A stretch of 64,000 nucleotides of DNA from Prochlorococcus sp. AG-347-J19 (GCA_003279015.1 QCBV01000004.1:1-64000); one strand, 5' to 3'. Shown: positions 36,551 through 46,397, counted from the first letter of the stretch. The notes: generated by a model not told the origin, from the sequence alone. Made by a program: numbers and translations.

Positions 36551-37609
36551 TTAAGATTCATAATATTTTATATACCAATTAATTGTTTTTCTAATTCCTT
36601 CCTCAAAATTATGTTTTGGTTCCCATCCTAAATTTTTCTTGATCTTGTAGTTGTTTATGGCATACCTAAAATCATGTCCTTTTCTATCTTTTACATGAGT
36701 AATTAGTCTTGAATATCCTTTTTGATTAGGAATAATTTCTTCCAACAAATTGCATATCTTTAATAGGATATCCTTATTCTTTATTTCAGAATTGCCTCCA
36801 ATGCAATAAGTTTCACCAATAATTCCAATACTAGCGACCAAAAGTAATGCATCAATATGATCTTCTACGTATAGCCAATCCCTGATATTTTCACCATTTC
36901 CATATAAAGGTATTTGTTCTTCATTCAAAGCATTTTTTATTGCTAACGGGATTAATTTTTCAGGATGCTGCCAAGGTCCATAATTATTTGAACAATTTGT
37001 TATCAAAGTAGGAATATCAAAAGTATTTCCCCAAGCTTTAACCAAATGATCACTTGATGCTTTAGATGCAGAATATGGACTTTGGGGTTTGTATTGACTT
37101 TCTTCGTCAAATTTGCCTTCTAAACTTAAACTACCAAAGACTTCATCAGTGCTGATATGATGAAATTTGAAAGATTCTTTTCTTTTGGGATTTAATTTTT
37201 GATAATGCTCTCTAATTGACTCTAGTAGATTATAGGTTCCAAAAACATTACTTTGAATAAATATTTTTGGATTTTTTATGGAAGAATCGACATGACTTTC
37301 AGCAGCCAGATGGAATACTATATCAGGATCAGCATGCATTATCGCATCATAAGTTTTTTCAAAATTTGTTAGATCAACTTTTAAGAGCTCATGACGTTTT
37401 TCATCTAGTAAGTTGTTAGCTTTAAATAAATTATTGATTGAATTTAAATTACCTGCATAGCTAAGTTTATCAAGATTGAAAACTTTTGAATTTGTTGTTT
37501 CAATTAGTCTCCTTATAAGTGCACTCCCTATAAATCCAGCACCACCAGTAACAAGAATGTTTTTACTTTCTAAGAAATTTTCGGAATTTTTTTTTGTATT
37601 TAATTGCAT
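36551..37609 (-). CDS. rmlB: dTDP-glucose 4,6-dehydratase
   Basis: A 352-residue RmlB. It has VTGGAGFIGSALIRRLIE, DKLSYAGNLNSI, HLAAESHVDSSI, the catalytic STDEVFGSL (Asp-Glu), YSASKASSDHL (Tyr-x-x-x-Lys) and NCSNNYGPWQHPEKLIPL. It makes dTDP-4-keto-6-deoxyglucose. It is the last gene of the rhamnose unit ordered rmlA-rmlC-rmlD-rmlB on the minus strand. All catalytic residues are present. Confidence 0.97.
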   Translation of the reverse strand: MQLNTKKNSENFLESKNILVTGGAGFIGSALIRRLIETTNSKVFNLDKLSYAGNLNSINNLFKANNLLDEKRHELLKVDLTNFEKTYDAIMHADPDIVFHLAAESHVDSSIKNPKIFIQSNVFGTYNLLESIREHYQKLNPKRKESFKFHHISTDEVFGSLSLEGKFDEESQYKPQSPYSASKASSDHLVKAWGNTFDIPTLITNCSNNYGPWQHPEKLIPLAIKNALNEEQIPLYGNGENIRDWLYVEDHIDALLLVASIGIIGETYCIGGNSEIKNKDILLKICNLLEEIIPNQKGYSRLITHVKDRKGHDFRYAINNYKIKKNLGWEPKHNFEEGIRKTINWYIKYYES

Positions 37610-37624
37610 GTCAAAAAAATTACT

Positions 37625-38515
37625 TTATTTTTTGTTTTTGAGGTAAGACTTAATAGATTCCTCCCAATGAATTGGTTTTAGATTTAATATTTTATGAGTT
37701 TCTGAAGAATCAAGTTTTGAGAATTTGGGCCTCTTTACATTTTCATGAAATTGATTGCTAGATATAGGCGATATTTTTACTTTCTTCTTTATTAGTTGGT
37801 TTTCAAAAGCAAGTTCATTTATTTTGCATGCTACATCGTACCAGCTGCATATACCATCATCGCTGTAATGCATAATTTTGGGCATAGTATGACTTATATT
37901 TCTCTTCGAAAATTTCTTTATTATTTCCCAGATAACAAATGATAATCTCAAAGAACTTGTGGGAGAGCTGATTTGATCGCAAATAACATTAACTTTTTCT
38001 CTATCAGCAAAAAGTTGCAGCATTGTCTCTGAGAAATTTTTACCAAAAGGGCCGATAATCCCACTTGTTCTTAATATTGTAGCTTGACAAGTATCCTTAA
38101 AGATATTTTCCACTTCTCTTTCACCAGCTGCTTTTGAAGCACCATAAATATTTATTGGTTTTTTTATGTCGTTAACCTTATAAGGCTTATTACTCTTTCC
38201 GTCAAAAACATAATCAGTACTAAGATGAATTAATTTACCACCAGTTTCGCTAAGAATTTCAGAAATTAGTTTCGGAGCAGTTTGATTTAGTGAATATGCT
38301 AATTTATGGTTATTTTCTGCATCTAAAACTTTAGTATAGGCTCCACAATTTATAATCCAATCTGGTCTATAGCTATAAATTGTGTTTTTAATTTCCAATT
38401 TATTTGTAAGATCCAATTTACTTTTGGGACAATTTATTAAGGAAATATCTAAAGGCTTTAGTTTATTTAAAGACCTGCCCAGTTGTCCTTCTGAACCAGT
38501 AATAAGTATTTTCAT
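37625..38515 (-). CDS. rmlD: dTDP-4-dehydrorhamnose reductase
   Basis: A 296-residue RmlD/RfbD reductase. It has LITGSEGQLGRSL, the NCGAYTKVLDAE motif characteristic of the family, LSTDYVFDGKSNKPY, and IYGASKAAGERE with Tyr-x-x-x-Lys. It reduces dTDP-4-keto-rhamnose to dTDP-L-rhamnose with NAD(P)H. It overlaps rmlC by 4 bases and is followed by rmlB after 15 bases. Confidence 0.96.
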   Translation of the reverse strand: MKILITGSEGQLGRSLNKLKPLDISLINCPKSKLDLTNKLEIKNTIYSYRPDWIINCGAYTKVLDAENNHKLAYSLNQTAPKLISEILSETGGKLIHLSTDYVFDGKSNKPYKVNDIKKPINIYGASKAAGEREVENIFKDTCQATILRTSGIIGPFGKNFSETMLQLFADREKVNVICDQISSPTSSLRLSFVIWEIIKKFSKRNISHTMPKIMHYSDDGICSWYDVACKINELAFENQLIKKKVKISPISSNQFHENVKRPKFSKLDSSETHKILNLKPIHWEESIKSYLKNKK

Positions 38516-39102
38516 GAAAAAATATTCCCTTCTTCTATTGCCTTACTGAGAGAAAATGCATTTTTATCTTTATCGCTCAATAAAACTTTGTTGCTATTAA
38601 GTCTTGAAATTGGCCAATCAATATTTAAAATTTTATCATTCCATAAAATTGATTTTTCAAGAGATTTTTCCCAAAATTCATCTACTTTATAAGAAAACTC
38701 GGCATCCTCACTGAGGGTTAAGAAGCCATGAGCAAATCCTTTTGGTATCCAAAATTGGAATTTATTCTCCTCCGAGAGAAGAATAGAAATATATTCACCA
38801 AATGTTTCTGAGGAAAGCCTTAGATCAACTATTACATCTAAAACTTCCCCTTTTGTGCACCTTATCAACTTAGATTGAGATTTTGGATCTAATTGATAAT
38901 GAAGACCTCTTAAAACACCTTTGGAAGAAAAAGATATATTTTCTTGCTTAAAGATAATTTCTTTGCCAATAATTTTATTGAAATTATTAAAGTTCCAATT
39001 TTCGTAAAAAAATCCTCTTTCATCATGAAAGACTTTAGGTTTCAGTATTAAAGGGCCATTAATTAAATGGCCTTTATTACTTCTTAATTTATGAAATTCC
39101 AT
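38512..39102 (-). CDS. rmlC: dTDP-4-dehydrorhamnose 3,5-epimerase
   Basis: A 196-residue cupin. It shows PKVFHDERGFFYENWN, QENISFSSKGVLRGLHYQ with the catalytic His, KLIRCTKGEVLDVIVDLR, and IPKGFAHGFLTLSEDAEFSYKVDEF with the catalytic Asp/Tyr region. It epimerises dTDP-4-keto-6-deoxyglucose at C3 and C5. It abuts rmlA (shared base) and overlaps rmlD. Confidence 0.96.
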   Translation of the reverse strand: MEFHKLRSNKGHLINGPLILKPKVFHDERGFFYENWNFNNFNKIIGKEIIFKQENISFSSKGVLRGLHYQLDPKSQSKLIRCTKGEVLDVIVDLRLSSETFGEYISILLSEENKFQFWIPKGFAHGFLTLSEDAEFSYKVDEFWEKSLEKSILWNDKILNIDWPISRLNSNKVLLSDKDKNAFSLSKAIEEGNIFS

Positions 39103-40010
39103 TAATAAGATTGAAAGTTATATGTGGATTCATTTTTCTGTTCTACAAGATCTATGAGATATTTCCCATAGCCACTATTTAATTGTTTTTTGGCCAAAAC
39201 TATCAATTCTGAATCTTTAATCCAATTATTACGCCATGAAACTTCTTCTGGGGATCCCGCTTTATACCCTTGTCTACTTTCTAGAGTCTTGATATATGCG
39301 CCTGCTTCATGTAATGAATCAAAAGTTCCAGTATCTAGCCAAGCCATGCCTCTGCCTAATATCTCAACATTTAAAGATTTGCTTTCAAGGTAAAGTTGGT
39401 TTATAGATGTTATTTCGAGCTCGCCACGATCTGATGGAATAATTTCTTTAGCTTTATCTACAACAGTGTTGTCATAAAAATATAATCCCGTAACTGCATA
39501 TTTACTTTTTGGTTTATTCGGCTTTTCTTCAATATTTTTAGCTAATCCATTTTTATCAAATTCTACTATCCCATATCTTTTAGGGTTAACTACTGGATAA
39601 ACAAATATAGTGTTTTTTGTAAAATTTAAGTTTGCTTTTTTTAATTTTTTTGTAAGATCATTTCCGTGAAACATATTATCGCCAAGTATTAATGCAACTG
39701 GCGAATTATTTATGAAAGATTCAGCAATCAAGAAAGCTTGAGCAATGCCATCTGGATTTTCTTGAATGGCATAATTAATATCAATACCTAGATGTGAACC
39801 ATCTCCTAATAATTTTTCAAATAAACTCTTAGATTCCCTATTAACTATAATGATTATTTCCTTAATACCTGCAAGCATTAGGGTGCTTAATGGATAGTAA
39901 ATCATAGGTTTATCGTATACTGGCAAAAGCTGTTTGCTTAAAGCTTTTGTAAGAGGGAATAATCTAGATCCTGTCCCACCAGCAAGAATGATGCCCTTTC
40001 TTGAAGACAA
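39102..40010 (-). CDS. rmlA: Glucose-1-phosphate thymidylyltransferase
   Basis: A 302-residue RmlA. GIILAGGTGSRLFPLTKALSKQLLPVYDKPMIYYPLS is split by the usual loops; LILGDNMFHG (metal site), VTGLYFYD, RGELEITSIN and GRGMAWLDTGTFDSLHEA are all diagnostic. The start is TTG at 40010, three codons before the conserved Gly loop. Reaction: dTTP plus glucose-1-phosphate gives dTDP-glucose. It starts the rmlACDB unit, 108 bases after the UDP-glucose dehydrogenase stop, and may be co-transcribed with it. Confidence 0.96.
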   Translation of the reverse strand: MSSRKGIILAGGTGSRLFPLTKALSKQLLPVYDKPMIYYPLSTLMLAGIKEIIIIVNRESKSLFEKLLGDGSHLGIDINYAIQENPDGIAQAFLIAESFINNSPVALILGDNMFHGNDLTKKLKKANLNFTKNTIFVYPVVNPKRYGIVEFDKNGLAKNIEEKPNKPKSKYAVTGLYFYDNTVVDKAKEIIPSDRGELEITSINQLYLESKSLNVEILGRGMAWLDTGTFDSLHEAGAYIKTLESRQGYKAGSPEEVSWRNNWIKDSELIVLAKKQLNSGYGKYLIDLVEQKNESTYNFQSY

Positions 40011-40118
40011 TTTTATTTTTATTTTTTTTAATTATATCAACGAGAATTGAATCAAGTTAAAAATTTAACTAATTTAGTTTTTTAACTTAAGTCATCAATT
40101 TTTAAATGCTAAAAAGAT

Positions 40119-41525
40119 TTATGAGCCTAGTTGCCAAATGTTAAAGTTATTTTTTTCTGCTTCTATCTTATTAATTATGGATCTCGTGTCAAAAATCCAA
40201 CAAGGTTTTCTTACCAATTTAGATAGCTCTTCCCAGTTTATTTTTGAAAAATCTTCCCAATCAGTAATTGCAATAATTCCATCGACTCCTTCAACTGCTT
40301 TTTGAATAGTTTCTGCTTTAGAAAAGCACATAAATTCATTATAGTTATCAGTCTGAATGATATTAGAATCAATACAACTTTTTATTTGTGAATAAGTAAC
40401 TTTTGGATCAAAAATATTTAATTTGGCTCCTTCAATTAATAATTCTTCGCAAATCTTTATTGCAGGTGATTCTCTTGTATCGTTTGTATTAGCTTTAAAT
40501 GAAAAACCTAATATTGCTAATTTCTTTCCAGTTATAGTCCCAAATAGTTTTTCAAGAACTTTTTGAATTATTCTTTTCTGTTGCCATTCATTTATTTTTA
40601 GAACCTGCTCCCAATAATTTGAAACTTCTTTTAATCCATAATGCTCGCAAATATAAACAAGATTTAATATGTCTTTTTTAAAACAACTACCACCAAATCC
40701 TGGACCTGCTTTAAGAAAAAGGTTCCCGATTCTTTTATCCATACCAATAGCCTTGGATACCTCATTTATGTCAGCTCCTGTTGACTCACAAAGTGCTGAT
40801 ATTGAATTTATGGAACTTACTCTTTGTGCTAAAAAAGCATTTGCTGTTAATTTTGATAACTCAGAGCTCCACAGATTAGTAGTAATGATTTTTTCTTTTT
40901 CTACCCAATTTAAATAAATTTCTACTAATAAATTTATTGCATTATCATTTTCTCCCCCTATAAGAACTCTATCAGGGTTTTCGAGGTCATTTATAGCGGT
41001 ACCCTCTGCAAGAAACTCAGGATTTGACAAAACCTCAAAACTTTTAAAATTATTCTCAAAATCAATTGATTTTTGTGAATTTAATATCTCTTTAATGGTT
41101 TCAGCAGTTTTTACAGGAAGCGTACTTTTTTCAACTATGATCGTATTTCCTTTTGCAAATTCTGATATCTGTCGGGCTGAAGCTTCAACCCATTTTAAAT
41201 CGCTTGCTTTGCCTGCCCCTCTCCCTCTCGTTTTTGTTGGGGTATTCACAGAGATGAAAATCATATCAGCTTTTGAGATATGCTTTTTTAAATCGGTAGA
41301 GAAATGAAGATTTTTCCCTCTAGTTAATTCAATAATTTCTCTAAGCCCAGGTTCATAAATTGGTATCTTTGAGGTATCTGGATCGTTCCACTTATTTATT
41401 CTTTCTTCGTCAATATCAACTACATTTACCTGTATATTCTCACAATGTTTAGCTATTACAGCCATTGTAGGACCACCTACATAACCTGCTCCTATACAAC
41501 AAATATTATTAATTTCTCTCATCAT
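40119..41525 (-). CDS. ugd: UDP-glucose 6-dehydrogenase, long eukaryote-like subtype
   Basis: A 468-residue UGDH. It has NAD motif ICCIGAGYVGGPTMAVIA (about 8-25), VNTPTKTRGRGAGKASDLKW, FLAEGTAI, and the catalytic Cys in GPGFGGSCFKKDIL. The C-terminal NDTRESPAI domain closes the fold. Length and the phrases GAGYVGGPT and K-x-R/Y-G-x-G-x-G-x-A-x-D-L-K match the UGDH type found in animals and plants more than the short 390-residue bacterial type. It supplies UDP-glucuronate for the decarboxylase (34377) and epimerase (35493). Confidence 0.95.
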   Translation of the reverse strand: MMREINNICCIGAGYVGGPTMAVIAKHCENIQVNVVDIDEERINKWNDPDTSKIPIYEPGLREIIELTRGKNLHFSTDLKKHISKADMIFISVNTPTKTRGRGAGKASDLKWVEASARQISEFAKGNTIIVEKSTLPVKTAETIKEILNSQKSIDFENNFKSFEVLSNPEFLAEGTAINDLENPDRVLIGGENDNAINLLVEIYLNWVEKEKIITTNLWSSELSKLTANAFLAQRVSSINSISALCESTGADINEVSKAIGMDKRIGNLFLKAGPGFGGSCFKKDILNLVYICEHYGLKEVSNYWEQVLKINEWQQKRIIQKVLEKLFGTITGKKLAILGFSFKANTNDTRESPAIKICEELLIEGAKLNIFDPKVTYSQIKSCIDSNIIQTDNYNEFMCFSKAETIQKAVEGVDGIIAITDWEDFSKINWEELSKLVRKPCWIFDTRSIINKIEAEKNNFNIWQLGS

Positions 41526-41654
41526 AATATAAAAATTTATTAATCTATATTACATGTAATTTTTCTAATTCATTTTACACTATGTCTTTTTTATTTAATT
41601 TAAATATTTAGTTTACATCTAATTGGTTAAAAAAATATTTAAAACAAATTAATA

Positions 41655-41660
41655 TATAAT
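41655..41660 (+). promoter_or_regulatory. Possible -10 box for the UDP-glucose epimerase gene
   Basis: A perfect TATAAT stands 28 bases before the ATG at 41689, followed by a purine about seven bases later. No good -35 hexamer is present at 17 bases, which is common in picocyanobacterial promoters. In this A+T-rich DNA chance matches are frequent, so the call is weak. Confidence 0.3.
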
Positions 41661-41688
41661 GTAAAAGTTTTAATAAAATTAATGGCGA

Positions 41689-42747
41689 ATGGGAAGAATT
41701 TTAATTACCGGCGGAGCTGGTTTTATTGGTAGTCATATATCATTAGCTTTACTAAAAAAGGGATATAAAATTATTATTCTTGATTCATTAGTTAATAGTT
41801 CTTTTGAGTCTATAAAGAGGATTAAGTCAGAAAATGAAGGAATCTTTTCCAATTACTCAAATAATTTTGAATTTATTAGGGGTGATCTTAGAAATGCAAC
41901 ACTTGTAAACGAATTATTCAAAGATTCTTCATTAACTAAATCAAAACAAATTACAAGTGTCATCCACTGCGCTGGATTAAAGTCTATTCCAGAATCTATA
42001 AAAAACCCTATTCAATATTGGGAAAATAATGTAATTGGCTCTATAAATCTTTTTAATGCTATGAAAGTATTTGAATGCAGAACTATTGTATTTAGTAGTA
42101 GCGCAACTATATATGGAATTAACGAGGGATCTTTGTTGAATGAAGAAAGTTTTATAAATCCATGTAATCCTTATGGGACCACTAAATTAGTTATTGAGAA
42201 ATTGTTGCATGATATATACATAAATAACAATGATGATTGGAGAATTGCAAATTTACGATATTTTAATCCTATTGGTGCTCATGAATCTGGCATAATTGGT
42301 GAAGATCCAATTGGTAATGCTAATAATATTTTCCCAATCTTAACAAAAGTTGCAATTGGCAAAATACCAAAATTGATGATTTTTGGTGATGATTGGCCTA
42401 CGAAGGACGGAACAGGTGTTAGAGACTATATTCATATAATGGATTTAGCTGATGGTCATGTTAATGTCTTGGAATATTTACAAAAAAATTTTCCACAACA
42501 AATCAACCTTAATCTTGGGACAGGAAAAGGAACGAGTGTTTTGGAACTAATAAAAAAATTCCAAAATATAAATAAAGTAGATATTCCTTATGAATTTACT
42601 GGGAGAAGAAAAGGGGATTATGGTTTTGTAGTGGCAGACAATTCTTTGGCTAGAAATTTATTAAATTGGACACCTAAAAGAAATATTGGAGATATGTGTA
42701 AGGATGGGTGGGAATGGCAGAGAAGAAATCCAAATGGTTATAAGTAA
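41689..42747 (+). CDS. galE: UDP-glucose 4-epimerase
   Basis: A 352-residue GalE. It has ITGGAGFIGSHISLALL, VIHCAGLKSIPESI, SSATIYG, NPYGTTKLVIEKLL (Tyr-x-x-x-Lys), RYFNPIGAHESG, and KDGTGVRDYIHIMDLADGH, a signature of true GalE enzymes. It interconverts UDP-glucose and UDP-galactose (or their N-acetyl forms). Single-gene unit, divergent to ugd and convergent to the GDP-mannose gene. Confidence 0.95.
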   Translation: MGRILITGGAGFIGSHISLALLKKGYKIIILDSLVNSSFESIKRIKSENEGIFSNYSNNFEFIRGDLRNATLVNELFKDSSLTKSKQITSVIHCAGLKSIPESIKNPIQYWENNVIGSINLFNAMKVFECRTIVFSSSATIYGINEGSLLNEESFINPCNPYGTTKLVIEKLLHDIYINNNDDWRIANLRYFNPIGAHESGIIGEDPIGNANNIFPILTKVAIGKIPKLMIFGDDWPTKDGTGVRDYIHIMDLADGHVNVLEYLQKNFPQQINLNLGTGKGTSVLELIKKFQNINKVDIPYEFTGRRKGDYGFVVADNSLARNLLNWTPKRNIGDMCKDGWEWQRRNPNGYK

Positions 42748-42769
42748 ATATTAATTTGGAGGAAAATTA

Positions 42770-44200
42770 TTAACGTCCATAATCATCTTCAAATCTTACT
42801 ATGTCATCCTCACTAATATGTTCCCCACTTTGAACCTCTATTAAAATTAATGGCTCTTTAGTTGGATTGCTTAATCTATGTTTATGAGTAACTGGTATAT
42901 ATATACTTTCGTTTTCAACTAAAATTTTTGTAATTGAATTTATTTTTACTTCTGCAGTACCTTTTACTACAATCCAGTGTTCAGAACGATGATGATGCAT
43001 TTGAAGTGATAATTTTGATTCTGGATTTACTTCAATTTTTTTTACAAGCCAATTTTTACTCTCAATTAAAGAAATATATGATCCCCAAGGTCTATAAATT
43101 TTTTGATGTAATGAAGATTCTTTGTAACCTTTAGCCTCTAAATCCTCAACTATTCTTTTTAAATTATTAATATTTTCCTTATTAGAGACAAGCATAGCGT
43201 CTGGGGTTTCAATTACTATGAGATCTTTTAGCCCAAGCGCAACTAATAGTCTGTTCTCGCTTTTAAGAAAACAACCTGAAGATTGCTCATTAATGACTTT
43301 CCCTTTAATAACATTATTGAATTTATCTTTAGGTTCACTCTCCCAAAGTGATTTCCAACTACCAATATCGCTCCAGCCTGCATCTAATGGAATAACAATA
43401 CCATTATCCGTTTTTTCCATTACTGCGACATCAAATGGTAAGTTCGGAGCATTTGAAAATGAAGATTTATCAATTCTTGTAAAATCAATATCTTTAAAAC
43501 TTCTTCTCATAGCTTTTTTACATGTATTAAGGATTGATGGTGCATGAATTTTGAATTCATCTAAAATCAATTGCGTTTTGAATATAAACATTCCACTATT
43601 CCATGTGAATCTATTACTTTTAATAAGTCTTTTGGCTAAGTTTGAATCAGGTTTTTCAATGAATTTTTTAATTCTTGAACCTTCGATATTATCTTTATCA
43701 AGAACTGATACGCTCTCGATATAACCATATCCAGTTTCAGGACTAGTTGGCACTATTCCAAATGTAACTAAGTTATCCTTTTCAGCATAATTAAATCCCT
43801 TTTTTAAAACTTGATGAAAAATATTGACGTTTTTTATAATGTGATCAGCAGATAAAACTAATAATAGTGAGTTTCTTTCTTCTTCCAATGCTTTTAGAGC
43901 ACCGAGTGCTATTGCTGGACCAGTATTTTTACCTTCAGGTTCAAGAATTATTGCCTTTGGATTAATACCTATAGCCCTCATTTGTTCAGCAACTAAAAAT
44001 CTATGCTCCTCATTACATATGATTATTGGATTTTCTACATTTTCTAAACAGGAAATTCTATCGAATGTTTGTTGCAAAAGACTTTTCTTACTATTATTTA
44101 TAATTGCAAGGAATTGCTTTGGATAACTATTTCTTGATAATGGCCAAAGTCTAGTTCCTTTCCCTCCGCAAAGTATAATTGGAATTATTTTTCTTTTCAT
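42770..44200 (-). CDS. manC: Mannose-1-phosphate guanylyltransferase / mannose-6-phosphate isomerase
   Basis: A 476-residue bifunctional ManC/CpsB. The guanylyltransferase part has IILCGGKGTRLWPLSRNSYPKQFL loops, FIEKPD and WNSGMFIF. The cupin isomerase part at the C-terminus has RPWGSYISL, LSLQMHHHRSEHWIVVKGTAEV and NESIYIPVTHKHRL with metal-binding His. It provides GDP-mannose, the precursor for gmd/fcl at the right end. It is a monocistronic minus-strand gene divergent from an epimerase gene. Confidence 0.96.
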   Translation of the reverse strand: MKRKIIPIILCGGKGTRLWPLSRNSYPKQFLAIINNSKKSLLQQTFDRISCLENVENPIIICNEEHRFLVAEQMRAIGINPKAIILEPEGKNTGPAIALGALKALEEERNSLLLVLSADHIIKNVNIFHQVLKKGFNYAEKDNLVTFGIVPTSPETGYGYIESVSVLDKDNIEGSRIKKFIEKPDSNLAKRLIKSNRFTWNSGMFIFKTQLILDEFKIHAPSILNTCKKAMRRSFKDIDFTRIDKSSFSNAPNLPFDVAVMEKTDNGIVIPLDAGWSDIGSWKSLWESEPKDKFNNVIKGKVINEQSSGCFLKSENRLLVALGLKDLIVIETPDAMLVSNKENINNLKRIVEDLEAKGYKESSLHQKIYRPWGSYISLIESKNWLVKKIEVNPESKLSLQMHHHRSEHWIVVKGTAEVKINSITKILVENESIYIPVTHKHRLSNPTKEPLILIEVQSGEHISEDDIVRFEDDYGR

Positions 44201-44304
44201 CGTTAAACTTAATTATATAAATATTACTACAATGATTTTTTTTAATTCAATTAATTAAAAAATAAAGCTTTATAAGGTCTATAGTATAAAAACTAATTCT
44301 CTTT

Positions 44305-45228
44305 ATGAAATCAATATTAATTACTGGTTCTAATGGATTTATAGGCAGCCAACTTTGTAAATATTTCTTTGGAAAAGACTATTTTATATATGGTGTAAGT
44401 AAATCTCCTCCGAAGAAGACTAATTTAAATTTCTTCAAAGATCATTTTGTTGGGGAAATCTTAGGAGAAAAAGTTCAAATTTTTATAAAGGAAATTAAAC
44501 CTGATTATATTTTTCATTGCGCAGGTAATTCATCTATTCAGAATTCTATTAAAGACCCTAAGAATGATTTTTATAATAATAGTTATTTGACATTTGAATT
44601 TTTAAATTTTATTAGGCAATTCTCCCCTCATAGTGAATTTTATTTTTTTTCTAGTGCTGCAGTTTATGGTGATCCACCAAGACTCCCTATAAGCGAAACG
44701 CTAATACCAAATCCTATATCTCCATATGGATACCATAAGTATATTTCAGAGAATATGTGTTTTGAATTTTCAAAATTATATTCTTTGAAGATTGTTGTCC
44801 TTAGAATTTTCTCGGCATACGGAGAAGGCTTAAAAAGGCAAATTCTTTATGACTTAATGCAAAAATTTTTGAATGATGACAAAATTTTATTAAAAGGAAC
44901 TGGTAAAGAATCTAGAGATTTCATTCATGTTTTTGATATATGTAAAGCAATTGAATTAATTATGAATAAAAAAAATAAATCATTAGAAATATACAATATT
45001 GGTAATGGCGAGGAAATCTCAATTGAAAAGATAGCAGAACTTTTTTCAGTTTATTTGAAATCATCAAAAAAAATTGAATTTGATAATAAGAAAAATTTAG
45101 GGATGCCATTAAATTGGAGATCAGATATAACTAAGTTGCATAATATTGGTTTTCGTAGAAGTGTCTCATTTGCAAAAGGGGTAGAGGAATATATTGATTG
45201 GTTCAAAAAAGATATTTTAATTAAATGA
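44305..45228 (+). CDS. NAD-dependent epimerase/dehydratase (extended SDR)
   Basis: A 307-residue extended SDR. It has LITGSNGFIGSQLCKYFF, IFHCAGNSSIQNSI, SSAAVYGDPP, SPYGYHKYISE (Tyr-x-x-x-Lys), RIFSAYGEGLKRQ and SRDFIHVFDICKAI. It is most like UDP-glucose 4-epimerase relatives or GDP-6-deoxy-lyxo-4-hexulose reductase (Rmd). Its place beside manC favours a GDP-sugar, but this is inference. It overlaps the glycosyltransferase that follows by 4 bases, which may use its product. Confidence 0.8.
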   Translation: MKSILITGSNGFIGSQLCKYFFGKDYFIYGVSKSPPKKTNLNFFKDHFVGEILGEKVQIFIKEIKPDYIFHCAGNSSIQNSIKDPKNDFYNNSYLTFEFLNFIRQFSPHSEFYFFSSAAVYGDPPRLPISETLIPNPISPYGYHKYISENMCFEFSKLYSLKIVVLRIFSAYGEGLKRQILYDLMQKFLNDDKILLKGTGKESRDFIHVFDICKAIELIMNKKNKSLEIYNIGNGEEISIEKIAELFSVYLKSSKKIEFDNKKNLGMPLNWRSDITKLHNIGFRRSVSFAKGVEEYIDWFKKDILIK

Positions 45229-46394
45229 AAAAAAATAAAATTTGTTTAGTATTGAAAAATAATCCGGGTTGGACAGGAGGCTCGGAATACATTAAAAATA
45301 TTTTGTCTTCCTTTACTTATCTAAATTCTATTGATAGAAGGAAAGTTGAATTGCATTTAATATCTTTTGGAGAACCATCCTTTAATAAGAATTTAGATAA
45401 ATATTGTGACTATTTGCATACCTATCAAAAATTAGAACATTTCATTACAAAAAAAGTATTTAAACAAAAAATTTATAACAAGATTTTAGAGTTTTTTTTT
45501 ACTTGTTTTATTCTCTTTAGATATAAAATAAATTTTGTTTTTCCTTTTCCTAATTATTTATTTTTTCTTAGGGTAAAGTCGGCATTATGGATACCAGATT
45601 TTCAGCATCATTATTTGGATAAGTTCTTCTCAAAAGAAGAAATTGAGTTTAGAAACAGAAAGTTTAAAAAAATTTTAAGACATTCTTCAGTTCTTGTTTT
45701 GAGTAGTATTGATAGCAAAAAAGATCTTGATAAATTCTATAAAAATTATAAAAAGAAAATTTTTATACTTAATTTTAGAGCTAATTTAAACAGAGAATGG
45801 CTTAAGAAAGATCCTAATAAAATTTTAAATAAATATAAATTGCCAGAAAAATTCTTTCTTATTTCAAATCAATTTTGGAAACACAAAAATCATTTATTAG
45901 TTTTTAAAGCATTAGATTATTTGAAAAATTATAAAAACATTAAAATTAATTTAGTTTTGACAGGTAAATTATTTTATGATGATTGTAAGTACGGTAAAGA
46001 AATTATTAATGATATAAATAAACGTAAAATCAGTAATCAAATTTTTATTTTAGGTCTCATTCCTAAAAAAGATCAATTTCTTTTGATGAGAAAAAGTGTA
46101 GCTATTATCCAGCCATCTTTATTTGAAGGATGGAGTACTATTGTGGAAGAAGCACGTTCGATTGGTAAAAATATTATTCTCTCTGATTTAGGCGTTCATA
46201 AAGAACAAAATTATAATAGATCTATTTTTTTTAAAAGGAACTCTTATAAGGATTTGGCTTTAAAAATAGCTTATGCTTTTGATAAATTCACACCTGGACC
46301 TGATTTGAATTCTGAAAATTTATTTGCTTGTGAAAACAAAGAATTAATGAAAAAATTTGCTAATGAATTTGTCTTACTATCTAATTTAGATTAA
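45225..46394 (+). CDS. GT4-type glycosyltransferase
   Basis: A 389-residue GT-B enzyme. It opens CLVLKNNPGWTGGSEYI, with the glycine acceptor loop. ALWIPDFQHHYL is seen in several GT1/GT4 glycosyltransferases of marine cyanobacteria. SNQFWKHKNHLLVFKAL, LVLTGK and QPSLFEGWSTIVEEARSIGKNIILSD give the donor E-x7-E motif. It overlaps the SDR upstream by 4 bases and is convergent to the asparagine-synthase-like gene 3 bases away. Donor and acceptor unknown. Confidence 0.88.
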   Translation: MKKNKICLVLKNNPGWTGGSEYIKNILSSFTYLNSIDRRKVELHLISFGEPSFNKNLDKYCDYLHTYQKLEHFITKKVFKQKIYNKILEFFFTCFILFRYKINFVFPFPNYLFFLRVKSALWIPDFQHHYLDKFFSKEEIEFRNRKFKKILRHSSVLVLSSIDSKKDLDKFYKNYKKKIFILNFRANLNREWLKKDPNKILNKYKLPEKFFLISNQFWKHKNHLLVFKALDYLKNYKNIKINLVLTGKLFYDDCKYGKEIINDINKRKISNQIFILGLIPKKDQFLLMRKSVAIIQPSLFEGWSTIVEEARSIGKNIILSDLGVHKEQNYNRSIFFKRNSYKDLALKIAYAFDKFTPGPDLNSENLFACENKELMKKFANEFVLLSNLD

Positions 46395-46397
46395 GAG

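Noticed and set aside
43218-43547. Plus-strand frame of 109 codons opposite manC
   Set aside because: Shadow of a well-conserved gene; low-complexity translation with no recognisable motif.
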